Shown piece after piece: positions 17,607 through 26,876 of a DNA stretch of 64,000 nucleotides. This DNA is from Leptospira hartskeerlii. GTDB taxonomy: Bacteria > Spirochaetota > Leptospiria > Leptospirales > Leptospiraceae. The notes below the pieces were generated by a model that had not been told where the DNA came from, did not search any database, and saw only the letters and a list, made by a program, of their open reading frames with translations. The first letter of the stretch is position 1; every line of letters starts with the position of its first letter. The stretch spans positions 62,001 through 126,000 of the forward strand of contig NZ_NPDL01000010.1 in NCBI RefSeq assembly GCF_002811475.1, given 5' to 3'. Position numbers and translations under genes: made by a program.

Positions 17607-18650
17607 TTAGATGAAGCTACGGATGGATTTTATTAGCTCGGATTCGTTTTCCAGAATGGTTTCTAATCTGAGATAAAACCAATTAGAAGAATTCTTATCA
17701 GTTCCGATAAGAGAAGAGATCTTCACTCCGTCTTTTTCTGTGCATACGATATAGTTTTTGTCAGGAGCTTTTTCAGAGATTTGAATTAGATCTTCTTTTG
17801 TATAAGAATAATGATCTGGATAGGATTTTGTTTTTAGCTCGGATGGGTTTTGGTCTTTTAAAGAAGAATAAAACGAACCCGGATTTCCTAAGCCTGCAAA
17901 GGCAAATACAGATTTTCCGGTTAATTCTTTTACAGAAATTTCGGATGATCCGAAGGAAAGTGGAACTAACTTCTGAGGGAAAAATCTAAATCTTAAAGTT
18001 TGAGAAGGTCTATATTTTTTGATCCATTTAGAAAGTGAATCTTCATATTCTTCTGAAAACTTGGAAGCAACCAAGAAATTTGCCCTGGATACTGAAGCAT
18101 AAGATTCTCTTAATAAACCCATAGGAAGTACGAATTCTTTTTTAGAAAGTTTGGTACAATCCAATAAAACTAGGTCCAAATCTCTGTTTAAGGCATGGTG
18201 TTGGAATCCATCATCCAATAATGCAAATACCTTTTGATCATTCGCTAATTTGTTCTCAGATCTGAATTGTAGATAAGAATCGTATCGATTGCTTCCCACA
18301 TACACTTCCGCAAAAGGAAGATTCTTTTTTAAAAGAAGAGGTTCGTCTCCAATTTCTGCGGGAGAAGAATTTTCACTGACTTTTCTGGTTCCTGCTCCGG
18401 AAGAACCATAACCTCTGCTTAAAATTACGATTGGGATATTCGGGAAATTAGAATGGAGTAATTTTGCTAGATGTAATGTGAAAGGTGTTTTGCCAGTTCC
18501 TCCTACACTGAAATTTCCTATGCTGATTGTAACGGATGAAGGAAGAGTTCTTTTTTTCTTAAAACTTCTGTCTAAAAAAAATAAGATCTTATAGATCTGA
18601 CTGAGTATAAATAAGATCGGAAAAAATAGGATCTTTCCAAAAGAAATCAT
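17607..18650 (-). CDS. lpxK: Tetraacyldisaccharide 4'-kinase
   Basis: LpxK phosphorylates the 4' position of the lipid A disaccharide precursor at the inner membrane, the sixth step of the Raetz pathway. This 347-residue protein has the usual length: an N-terminal membrane-associated helix (about 5-27), a P-loop GNFSVGGTGKTP (45-56), SRGYGS, and LLDDGFQHHALNRDLDLVLLD containing the family's DDGFQH motif. The gene follows msbA at 9 bp, so the two form an operon in which the kinase and the lipid A flippase are made together. The AT-rich 225 bp between this stop and the next gene shows no clear terminator. Confidence 0.96.
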   Translation of the reverse strand: MISFGKILFFPILFILSQIYKILFFLDRSFKKKRTLPSSVTISIGNFSVGGTGKTPFTLHLAKLLHSNFPNIPIVILSRGYGSSGAGTRKVSENSSPAEIGDEPLLLKKNLPFAEVYVGSNRYDSYLQFRSENKLANDQKVFALLDDGFQHHALNRDLDLVLLDCTKLSKKEFVLPMGLLRESYASVSRANFLVASKFSEEYEDSLSKWIKKYRPSQTLRFRFFPQKLVPLSFGSSEISVKELTGKSVFAFAGLGNPGSFYSSLKDQNPSELKTKSYPDHYSYTKEDLIQISEKAPDKNYIVCTEKDGVKISSLIGTDKNSSNWFYLRLETILENESELIKSIRSFI

Positions 18651-18659
18651 CTTCTTTTC

Positions 18660-20543
18660 TTAAACCGGAGATTCTGCGAATTGCATCTCGTATAATTTCT
18701 TATACTTTCCATCTAAGCGGATCAATTCCGAATGAGATCCTGATTCTACCACTTTTCCGCCTTCCATCGTAAAGATAGTATCGGCGATCTGAACTGTAGA
18801 AAGTCTGTGAGCGATGATGATAACAGTTCTGTTTTTATATAAGGATTCGAGCGCTTGTTGGACCACTCTTTCAGATTCGGTGTCCAATGCAGAAGTAGCC
18901 TCATCCAAGATCAGGATTTCAGGATTATTCAATAATGCTCTTGCGATGGAGATCCTTTGTCTTTGGCCTCCGGATAACATTACTCCTCTTTCACCCACTA
19001 CTGTGTCGAAACCGTCTTCGAAAGATAAAATAAAGTCGGTTGCAAATGCGAGTTCTGAAACTTCTCTCATTCTTTCTTCTGTAACGTTTTCAGTTCCGTA
19101 GCAGATATTCTCTCTAATACTTCCGTTGAATAGGAATACTTGTTGGTTTACGATGGAGATCTTTTTTCTTAAAGATGCCAGATCCAAATTTCTGAGATCA
19201 GTTCCATCCCAAGTAATAGAACCTTCGCTAGGATCAATCAGTCTTGGAACAAGATCTACTAGCGTGGATTTTCCGGCACCGGAAGAACCGACTAACGCAA
19301 CTGTGGAGCCTTTTTGTATGGAAAGATTCAGATCTGATAACGCGGAATTTTTCGCTCCTGGATAAGTATATCCTACTGAATCAAATTTTAATTCTTTAGA
19401 AAGTCTCTTTGGATAAATAGGGTTCGGAGGATTTTTTACATCCGTTTCGCTATCCAACATTTCGAAAACTCTGGTCCCTGCAGCCACTGCGCTTTGGATG
19501 GAGTTGGATAACATTCCCATCTGTTTGAAAGGCCTAGTTAAAAATACCAAAGTTAGGAAGAAGATCATAAAATGACCTAAGGTTAATTTTTGGAGTTCGA
19601 TCAAGTAAGCGCCGAAAGCCAAAAATATCACCGCAACTATAGAGCTGGAAAGTTCCACCAAAGAAGGACCTATTTGATGATAGAAATGTCCTTTGAATGT
19701 TTTGTCGGAAAGATCGTTATTGATCTCCCAAAATCTTCCAGCTTCCGTTTTTTCCATGGAGAATGCGCGGATGACTCTGATACCAGAGATGACTTCTTGT
19801 AAATGACCGTTTAATGAAGATAATCTTTCTTGTTGGTTGCGAGTCGCTTTTCTAATCCTATCCGCGAAAGAAGTTACTGGGCCCATGATCAAAGGCACTA
19901 CAACTAAAACTGCGATGAACATTTCCCAACTTAAGAAAAGAAGAATCAGCAAATGTGTGATGATATAGAAAAAATCTACGATAGCATCTTTCAGATCTGA
20001 GCTAATTATTTTTGCTAGAACTTCTACATCGTTAACGATGCGACTCATGAAGATCCCTGTCTTCTCTTGTACGAAATGATTGAGCGGAAGTTCTTGTGCC
20101 TTAGAATAAAGTTCTAATCGCAAATCTCGGACTGCTAGGTAACCACCCGAGTTGATACAGTACACTGCGCCCGTTAAAAATAAGAGTTTTGCTAGATAGA
20201 TGGGAAAAATGAATAAACAAAAAAGTAAAATAAGTTGGTCTTTAGGAAGAGTGGTTAGATAAAAGTTAGTCTTGATTTTTATATCTGCGACTAGGGCTTC
20301 TATCTTTTGGATTGCTTCTAATTCTTTTCCTTCTTCCCGTTCTTTTATTGCGATACTTTCTTTTTTGGTGAGTGAAATTTGAAAGTCTGCTTTTCCGCCT
20401 TTTCCGATCGCGTTGAAAATCGGGATAACGCTAGTGAGAGAGGCTCCATTGAGTATGGATACAAAAAAGGATAGTACGATCCCGGTGATTAATCTGTATT
20501 TATACTTGAAGGAATACCCCAAGAGGCGTCTATAGACGTTCAT
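18660..20543 (-). CDS. msbA: Lipid A/phospholipid flippase, MsbA-type ABC exporter
   Basis: This 627-residue half-transporter has six membrane helices in the first 340 residues and a C-terminal ATPase domain. The latter carries Walker A GSSGAGKST, signature LSGGQRQRISIARALL, Walker B ILILDEATSALD and switch His IIIAHRLST. MsbA moves lipid A-core from the inner to the outer leaflet of the inner membrane. It is longer than the E. coli protein by about 45 residues. Most of the excess is a charged loop between helix 1 and helix 2 (about 45-103, Lys/Glu-rich), which would lie outside the cytoplasm. It is in an operon with lpxK, which supports the lipid A role. Only 9 bp separate its start from a divergent gene. 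Confidence 0.93.
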   Translation of the reverse strand: MNVYRRLLGYSFKYKYRLITGIVLSFFVSILNGASLTSVIPIFNAIGKGGKADFQISLTKKESIAIKEREEGKELEAIQKIEALVADIKIKTNFYLTTLPKDQLILLFCLFIFPIYLAKLLFLTGAVYCINSGGYLAVRDLRLELYSKAQELPLNHFVQEKTGIFMSRIVNDVEVLAKIISSDLKDAIVDFFYIITHLLILLFLSWEMFIAVLVVVPLIMGPVTSFADRIRKATRNQQERLSSLNGHLQEVISGIRVIRAFSMEKTEAGRFWEINNDLSDKTFKGHFYHQIGPSLVELSSSIVAVIFLAFGAYLIELQKLTLGHFMIFFLTLVFLTRPFKQMGMLSNSIQSAVAAGTRVFEMLDSETDVKNPPNPIYPKRLSKELKFDSVGYTYPGAKNSALSDLNLSIQKGSTVALVGSSGAGKSTLVDLVPRLIDPSEGSITWDGTDLRNLDLASLRKKISIVNQQVFLFNGSIRENICYGTENVTEERMREVSELAFATDFILSFEDGFDTVVGERGVMLSGGQRQRISIARALLNNPEILILDEATSALDTESERVVQQALESLYKNRTVIIIAHRLSTVQIADTIFTMEGGKVVESGSHSELIRLDGKYKKLYEMQFAESPV

Positions 20544-20552
20544 AGGTCCGGA

Positions 20553-22049
20553 ATGTTTTATCCTAGATTTCTAGACTCGGTCACTTCCCGATTTCAGGTC
20601 GGACCGAAACCGACTCTTACCTTTTCTCTGGCTTTCCTTCTTTTGTCCCTTCTTTTTTATGATTGTGGAAAAGTAGAGAGAAGTCCCGAAAAACTGGTAT
20701 TTTCACTCCCTTCTGATCCAATCTCTTTAGATCCGATCCGATCGACTGACTTATCTTCCAGAATTGTTCTAAAATATATCTACCCAAGACTTTTTGAAAT
20801 GAATGAAGAAGGTACAATTCTTCCTTCCTTAGTTAGATCATATAAGTTAGCAGCAAGACCTTCTTCCAAGATCAGAAGATTGATCTTGGAACTTCACTCT
20901 GATACTAAATCGAACGTAAACGCTCAAACAGTCTTGGGATCTTTGGAAAGATTGAGAAAAACTCCGGGGCCAAGAAGAAGTACATATTCTTTTTTAAAAG
21001 GTGGAAAGGTTCTCACAGGTTCAAGTTTGGAAATTTATTTCGAAGGTGGCCTTAGGGAAACTTTGGAAAAACTTTCATTGCCTCAAGCTTGGATCTATTG
21101 CGGGCCTCCTGAATCGGTATGCGGTGATTTTAAATTAGTAGAGTGGAAGAGAAATAATCATCTTAGATTGGTTGCAAATCATCCCAACGATTTGGGTTCA
21201 GAGATATTGTTCAGAGTTCTTCCGCAAGCAAGCACTGGATTGTATTTATATTTCAAAGACGAATTGGATCTGATGAAATTGCCTGTCTTTCTTCTCAAAA
21301 ATTCATTGGTAAAAGAAGATCATATCTCTGTTCGAAAAGGAGGAGGCGTTCAATATATAGCGATCAATGCTAAGGATTTCTGCTTCGATAAGAACTTTAG
21401 AAAAGCATTAAATTATTCAGTAGATAAACGCACAATCATTCGGGTTTTATTAGAAGGAAAAGGAGAAGTATCAGTAGGTCCATTTCCAAAGTCCATTTCG
21501 GACACCTGGACTTCTTCCGAAGAAGTTTATCCTTACGATCTTGCAAAGGCAAAAGAATTACTTTCTAATTCTGTTTGTTATCCTAAAATTTTAGAAAGAG
21601 AATTAGAATTTAGGATGAGGGGAGACGAAGAGAATCAGGCAAACGGTGCTGCAATCGTTCAAAACCTGAAAGAATTAGGATTGAAGATTAGAATTCTCCC
21701 AATGGAAAAAGCTGCATTATATAAAGAGAATGGAGAAGGAAAGGGAGATCTAACATTGCTATTTTGGTATGCGGATCTTCCTGGGCCTTTTGCATTTTTG
21801 GATCCATTATTTGCAGGAGATAGATTTGGGAATGGAGGAAATCGGGCCTTCTACTCGAATCCAAAAATGGAAAAAATTTTTCAAGAAATTAGATCCACAG
21901 ATAAAACGGATATAAATCCTCAGATTAAAGAAGCGTTTTCACTTTTATCTGAAGATGCTCCTTGGATCTTTTTGTGGTCCCCATATGAGTTGTATCTAGT
22001 AGGGGACCGATTACCAAAAGATCCTAATCGTCGTTCGGATCTTCCTTAG
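20553..22049 (+). CDS. Solute-binding lipoprotein, peptide/nickel ABC type (SBP family 5)
   Basis: The product has 498 residues. The N-terminus has a hydrophobic stretch ending LLFYDCG, a plausible lipobox. It continues with the family 5 opening SLPSDPISLDPIRSTDLSSR, then LPSLVRSYKL, NYSVDKRTIIRVLLEGKGE and the Pro/aromatic-rich C-terminal lobe. Family members bind peptides, metal chelates or sugars for ABC importers. No permease or ATPase gene follows, so the protein either uses a distant transporter or has another role. Its 3' end overlaps the convergent penicillin-binding-protein gene by 26 bp. The start is 9 bp from that of msbA on the other strand. Confidence 0.88.
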   Translation: MFYPRFLDSVTSRFQVGPKPTLTFSLAFLLLSLLFYDCGKVERSPEKLVFSLPSDPISLDPIRSTDLSSRIVLKYIYPRLFEMNEEGTILPSLVRSYKLAARPSSKIRRLILELHSDTKSNVNAQTVLGSLERLRKTPGPRRSTYSFLKGGKVLTGSSLEIYFEGGLRETLEKLSLPQAWIYCGPPESVCGDFKLVEWKRNNHLRLVANHPNDLGSEILFRVLPQASTGLYLYFKDELDLMKLPVFLLKNSLVKEDHISVRKGGGVQYIAINAKDFCFDKNFRKALNYSVDKRTIIRVLLEGKGEVSVGPFPKSISDTWTSSEEVYPYDLAKAKELLSNSVCYPKILERELEFRMRGDEENQANGAAIVQNLKELGLKIRILPMEKAALYKENGEGKGDLTLLFWYADLPGPFAFLDPLFAGDRFGNGGNRAFYSNPKMEKIFQEIRSTDKTDINPQIKEAFSLLSEDAPWIFLWSPYELYLVGDRLPKDPNRRSDLP

Positions 22050-24444
22050 TTTCAGGAAGTTCTAATTCTACCGCGTCTTCTCCGGACAAAGCTTCTTCCG
22101 AGCCGTTAGTAGAAGTAGTTCCCTCTGTTTGGGTGACTGTAGGAGTAGTAGCACCTCCGCCAGGTTGATCTCCCACGTAATAGTACTGACCGTAAAGAGG
22201 ATGTTTGCATTCTGCTTCGTTTGATAAGAGTCCGCCGGTCTCAGCGCAGATGTCCACTTTCACATAATCTCCGTTAAATGGAGTGATGAGACTATCGCCG
22301 AAGCCTAATGTTCTGGCGACATGAGAAACATATCGAAACCAAATGGAACCGCTTGTCCCAGAACCGGAACCAGGGAAAGGAGCGCCCAAATCATTTCCTA
22401 CCCAGACAGCAGTGACTAAATTCGGATTCACACCTGCGAACCAAACGTCTCTCACACCTTTTCTGGAGCCCCAGCGTTTTTGTGCTTCTTTAGGAGATTG
22501 AACAGTTCCTGTCTTTCCGCCTAGTGGGAATTTTTCTCCTTCTTTCAATGCAATTTTGAGTGTACCTTCTTCCGATACGACTGCTTCTAATAAGTTTAAT
22601 GTCATCGCGCAGGCGACAGGATCTAAAATTTGCTCTGCCTCTTTAGGATCAGGAAGAGTGTTCATATAAAGTTCGGAACCTTCAAAGTCGGTGATCCTAA
22701 GTATTTCCACAGGTTTTACTTTTTTACCGTTATTTGCGATTGTTGCATATACTGTTGCCAATTCTTTAGGAGATAATTCCCCCGAACCAAGCGCCAATGT
22801 AAGATTGTGTTGGAACCTTCTACTCAACTCGGAACTGTCCAAATCCAAAATTTTTCCGAGAGTATGGATGAAATCGCCTACACCAATCTCGTCCATGAAC
22901 TTGACTGCGATTGTGTTTACGGATTGAGCGAATGCAGTTCGAGTCTGCATTGCGCCTCTATGGCCTTTATACCAGTTTTTAGGAGCATAACCTCTGATCT
23001 TAATCGGTTCATCCACAACGATAGAAGTCGGGGTGGCGATCCTTTTTTCGAATGCCATCAGATAGACAAGTCCTTTGATCACGGAACCAGGCTGTCTAAC
23101 TGCGGAAACCGCTCGGTTTAGTCTGAATATATTAGAAATTTTGTAACTACCGACCATTGCCTCCACGTATCCATTTGTAGGATTAATGGAGATCAAGCTT
23201 CCGTTCATATTCTCGATGATCTTATTTTGTTTGGAAGCCTCTTCCGTCTTGCCCGCTTTTAAGTAGTTGGCCTTATCTTCGGAAAGTTTCTTGCGAACAG
23301 CTTCTATTCCTTCTCTGAGAGAACGTTCTGCTGCTTCTTGTTTATCATAATCTAATGTGGTATATACATTCATACCACGGCTTTCCAGATCTATCTCTGA
23401 AAAATTTTCGATTACGAATTGGCGTATCCCGAAATTAAAGTCAGAAGCCAGATTGATCGTAAAATCTTTATCGAATCCGTATTTTCCTATTTCGGAAGTG
23501 ATGACTACTTTATCTTCTTCTTCCTTCGTTTCTTCTACTACATAGAAGGATCTGAATTTGCGGATATTCGCATCTACCTTCTTCTCAAAATCTCTTTCAA
23601 TAGATTTGGGATTCGGATGTAGATTTTGGTTTTTAGCCATAACTGTCATCACCATCTTCTGTCTTTTGAGAGCTATCTTCGGATTTCTGACTGCATTATA
23701 GTTAGAAGGAGCCGGAATTGTTCCTACAAGCAAAGCCGCTTCTGCAGGAGTTAATTCGTATGCAGGTTTATTAAAATAATAACGAGAAGCTTCTTCTACT
23801 CCTGTGTTCCCTTCCCCTAAGAAAATACGATTTAGATACATTGCTAAGATCGTATTCTTATCGAACTTGCTCTCTAGATAGAATGTACAATAAAATTCGG
23901 TGAGTTTGTTAAATACGTTTCGAGCTCCCAGATCTAAAGTAAGTTTTGCCAACTGCTGGGTGAGAGTAGAGCCACCTTGCTTTTGGAAAGTAGTTACGTT
24001 GATAATAATTGCTCTAAGTAGAGCGGTAAAATTTACACCATTGTGTTCGTAAAAGTCCCTGTCCTCGGAACTGAGCAGAGCCCATATTATATTTCCATGA
24101 TTTGCTAAATTGTCGGTCCGAATAGGCCTGAATTTTCTGCGGGAAAATTCCCCGATCAATTTTCCATTTTTGTCCAGGATGCGGATCGGTTTGATCTCAT
24201 TTGGATCGTATGCATCTGAAACTTCTCTCTGGAAAGTTTCCAAATTGCGGGCAACTTCTTCCTGTTTGGTGAGCCATACAACATAAGATCCGCCGATCAG
24301 AAATGAAAGGATTACAATCCCGGAAATGACCGAGTATTTGAGGATGGATCTCCAGTTTGTTTTAGAATATTGGAGGAGTGCAGCTAAAATTCCAAGGATA
24401 CGATCTTTGATGTTCATAAGGTCCGTCGGTAGGTTTTCCGCCAT
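22024..24444 (-). CDS. Class A penicillin-binding protein (PBP1A-type)
   Basis: This bifunctional peptidoglycan synthase has 806 residues. It has a cytoplasmic tail, one membrane anchor (about 35-58) and a glycosyltransferase family 51 domain with catalytic Glu in SSEDRDFYEHNG (E127), GGSTLTQQLAK (157-167) and LAMYLNRIFLG. An OB-like insertion follows, then the transpeptidase domain with the active-site serine in QPGSVIK (S454, K457), SVN (508-510) and KTG (644-646). All catalytic motifs are intact. The C-terminal tail is Thr/Gly/Glu-rich and low in complexity. It is convergent with the solute-binding gene, with overlapping ends, and appears to be transcribed alone. Confidence 0.95.
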   Translation of the reverse strand: MAENLPTDLMNIKDRILGILAALLQYSKTNWRSILKYSVISGIVILSFLIGGSYVVWLTKQEEVARNLETFQREVSDAYDPNEIKPIRILDKNGKLIGEFSRRKFRPIRTDNLANHGNIIWALLSSEDRDFYEHNGVNFTALLRAIIINVTTFQKQGGSTLTQQLAKLTLDLGARNVFNKLTEFYCTFYLESKFDKNTILAMYLNRIFLGEGNTGVEEASRYYFNKPAYELTPAEAALLVGTIPAPSNYNAVRNPKIALKRQKMVMTVMAKNQNLHPNPKSIERDFEKKVDANIRKFRSFYVVEETKEEEDKVVITSEIGKYGFDKDFTINLASDFNFGIRQFVIENFSEIDLESRGMNVYTTLDYDKQEAAERSLREGIEAVRKKLSEDKANYLKAGKTEEASKQNKIIENMNGSLISINPTNGYVEAMVGSYKISNIFRLNRAVSAVRQPGSVIKGLVYLMAFEKRIATPTSIVVDEPIKIRGYAPKNWYKGHRGAMQTRTAFAQSVNTIAVKFMDEIGVGDFIHTLGKILDLDSSELSRRFQHNLTLALGSGELSPKELATVYATIANNGKKVKPVEILRITDFEGSELYMNTLPDPKEAEQILDPVACAMTLNLLEAVVSEEGTLKIALKEGEKFPLGGKTGTVQSPKEAQKRWGSRKGVRDVWFAGVNPNLVTAVWVGNDLGAPFPGSGSGTSGSIWFRYVSHVARTLGFGDSLITPFNGDYVKVDICAETGGLLSNEAECKHPLYGQYYYVGDQPGGGATTPTVTQTEGTTSTNGSEEALSGEDAVELELPETKEDPNDD

Positions 24445-24626
24445 AAGTTAGGGAAAGAAAAGGACTTTTTTTACGGATTTTTGTCCGGATCTTGTTCTCT
24501 TATGTCGGCATGAAACATATCCGAAAGGTCAGGAGAACGGACAAATAAAGAACGATTCTGGTAGACAGTTCTGAAATTCTATGTCCAATAAAGTTTTGCT
24601 TTGGGTAACCGAAGAACTTAGGGATC

Positions 24627-25529
24627 ATGGAAGACCTACCATACAAAAAAGAAATCTCTCTTCGCCATCATTCTCCCTTTCCTGCAAAGACTGAGATCTG
24701 GCCGAAGGTCAGACTATTATTCGGAAGGGAAGGAATTCCTACAGATCTATCTCATCTATATTTGAACGAACATGGAGAATCCTGGGCCAATTTGGGCTAT
24801 TGGGAGAATACAAAGGAATATGGAACGGCATGTGCGAATTTAGCGGAACATTTGGGAACATTAGCCGGCTTGGATCAAAATTCCAAACTATTGGATCTGG
24901 GATTTGGATGCGGAGACCAATTTAGGATTTGGGAAAATACCTTCGGAGTAAATGTTTCGAATATATACGGGATCAATATCTCCAAGATACAGATCGAATT
25001 CGCGAAAAGACGTTATGAGGGTAAGGGCACTTCTCCAAATTTAATTTTAGGAAGTGTAGAGGGGTTGGCAAAATTCGAGGACAAGACCTTTGATGTAGTG
25101 CTCGCCTTAGACAGTTTGTATTTTATACCGAACCGAAGTAGATTGGTCGGTGAAGTTTATAGAATTTTAAAGCCGGGAGGAGTATTCGTATCTGCAGAGA
25201 TACTATTCTCCGATCGGAAAATTTCATTTTGGGAAACTTTTAAAAGGAATTTGATCTCTAAAATGGCAAAAATGTCTTCCGATCTTAAAAAGGTGGAAGG
25301 TATCGTTTCCGAATATTCTGCCTTAGGATTTAACTTCGAAGTTTTAGAAAGAATAGATCCTTTTGTATTCCCAGGGTTTTCCCAATTTATATTAGAAAAA
25401 ATTAAATCAGAAAAGAAGATCCCTAAAAGACTCGCAGGAAGATACGAAATGTTAGGAGAATATTTCGGCTCCGAAACGATCAAAAAACATTTCGAATATT
25501 GGATCTATAAGGTCAGAAAACCTGAGTAG
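24627..25529 (+). CDS. Class I SAM-dependent methyltransferase
   Basis: The product has 300 residues, is soluble and has a Rossmann methyltransferase core: motif I LLDLGFGCGDQ (about 87-97), an acidic residue at the end of strand 2, motif II in DVVLALDSLYF, and post-motif KPGGVFVSAEIL. The N-terminal 60 residues and C-terminal 90 residues are family-specific and probably bind the substrate. The general pattern, GINISKIQIEFAKRR after motif I, resembles small-molecule and lipid methyltransferases such as cyclopropane-fatty-acid or sterol types. The cyclopropane synthase active-site set is not evident. It is convergent with an FAD enzyme with only 2 bp between stops. Substrate unknown. Confidence 0.88.
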   Translation: MEDLPYKKEISLRHHSPFPAKTEIWPKVRLLFGREGIPTDLSHLYLNEHGESWANLGYWENTKEYGTACANLAEHLGTLAGLDQNSKLLDLGFGCGDQFRIWENTFGVNVSNIYGINISKIQIEFAKRRYEGKGTSPNLILGSVEGLAKFEDKTFDVVLALDSLYFIPNRSRLVGEVYRILKPGGVFVSAEILFSDRKISFWETFKRNLISKMAKMSSDLKKVEGIVSEYSALGFNFEVLERIDPFVFPGFSQFILEKIKSEKKIPKRLAGRYEMLGEYFGSETIKKHFEYWIYKVRKPE

Positions 25530-25531
25530 TT

Positions 25532-26788
25532 TTAAGATCTAAGCGAACCTTCTACCCATCTTTTAACATCCAAAGAAGTGGAAACTCCCGCTTCTAAAAG
25601 CGGCATTCCATATCTAGCATAAGATCCGCAGAGCCATATTTTTTTACCAGGAAGCTCCTGTAATTCTTTCAGTTCCTCTAAGATCTTTCTGGAAGCAATG
25701 TCTATTACGGGTCTTTCGAATTTAGATCGACTGATAAAATCTTTTTCATTCGGTTCTATAAGTGGGTTCCAGGTTTGGAATACAGACTTACCTTTCATTG
25801 AAGGAAGGACTTTGTTCAATAAGATCGTAGCAGTTGCGGTGGAGCTATCTTGGGAAAGAGAAAAGCACATAGGCGCCCAATGTCGTTTTTGTTTGGGCAT
25901 AAACTTTTCGTCGGAATGAACTACTACTTCCGAAGCTTCATATTTGAGTTTGGAAAGTAATGCTTTCTCTTTCGAATATTCTTCCGGAAGAATGGAGATA
26001 GCCTGGTTGGCAGGAGCTGCGACAACTACTCTGTCGAAAAGTTCTTCCCCGTTATCAAAGATCAGCTTTACTTTATCTTTTTCTAAAACGATTTTTTTAG
26101 GATCAGTGCTCAAACGAACGGAAGAAGCCCTTTTAGAAAGTTTTTCGGTAACATCTCTGGTGCCTTTTTCCGGGGTTAAAAATCTTAAGAATTTCAGACC
26201 ACTGGAATGATAGCCGATAACCACTTCCGCGGGATAATTTTTAGCGCTTTCGGAAGTACAGGTATTGATTGTGGAAAACATAGGGATCAAATACAGATCT
26301 TCAAATTCTACAGAATAACCGAATCTGCTTAAAAATTGAGAGATAGTAAGTTGTTCTCCCTCTAAAGAAGAAAGTTCTCTTTCTGATTCTTCGTAAAAGC
26401 GAATCGCATCCGAAAAAATGCGCCTAGAGGTTTTATTGGAAAAGCAGACCCAATAAGGGATTGGAACAAAATTGCCTCCAATACCCAAAGTAGAAAAACC
26501 GAAATAAGTAGTGCCGTCTCCGTAATTTAAGGAAAACGAATAATCTACAGGTCTTACTTCGATCCCCGCTTCTTTGTATAGATCCAGAAGACAGGGATAA
26601 TAATTACGTTTGAATGCTCTGAAGGGAACATCCACACGGATTGAATGTCCGTTGGAGAACAGATCGGTACCGTGAGCATCCATACCGACCAAAGGATGTT
26701 TTTCTATAAGAGAGACTTCATGTTCTTTGCCTAAGTACCAAGATGCGCTTAAGCCGGCGATTCCACTACCGATGACCGCTATTTTCAT
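25532..26788 (-). CDS. FAD-dependent amine-oxidase-like protein
   Basis: The product has 418 residues and starts with the dinucleotide-binding motif AVIGSGIAGLSASWYLG (4-20) and an acidic residue at the end of strand 2 (LIEKHPLVGMDAHG). The block VDVPFRAFKRNYYPCLLDLY matches the pattern of predicted NAD/FAD proteins often found beside cyclopropane-fatty-acid synthase-like methyltransferases. A second nucleotide-binding strand, LFDRVVVAAPANQAI, and the C-terminal FAD block IWLCGSYARYGMPLLEAGVS follow. It is probably a cytoplasmic flavin oxidase or desaturase. The methyltransferase gene faces it, so a shared lipid-modification pathway is possible but unproven. Confidence 0.85.
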   Translation of the reverse strand: MKIAVIGSGIAGLSASWYLGKEHEVSLIEKHPLVGMDAHGTDLFSNGHSIRVDVPFRAFKRNYYPCLLDLYKEAGIEVRPVDYSFSLNYGDGTTYFGFSTLGIGGNFVPIPYWVCFSNKTSRRIFSDAIRFYEESERELSSLEGEQLTISQFLSRFGYSVEFEDLYLIPMFSTINTCTSESAKNYPAEVVIGYHSSGLKFLRFLTPEKGTRDVTEKLSKRASSVRLSTDPKKIVLEKDKVKLIFDNGEELFDRVVVAAPANQAISILPEEYSKEKALLSKLKYEASEVVVHSDEKFMPKQKRHWAPMCFSLSQDSSTATATILLNKVLPSMKGKSVFQTWNPLIEPNEKDFISRSKFERPVIDIASRKILEELKELQELPGKKIWLCGSYARYGMPLLEAGVSTSLDVKRWVEGSLRS

Positions 26789-26876
26789 TCCGGATTAGAA
26801 TCCTTTTTTAAAACAAAAATACAAGGTAAAACCTGAATTTAAGGAAGGAATGCTACAAAAAAGGAATCGAACGAAT

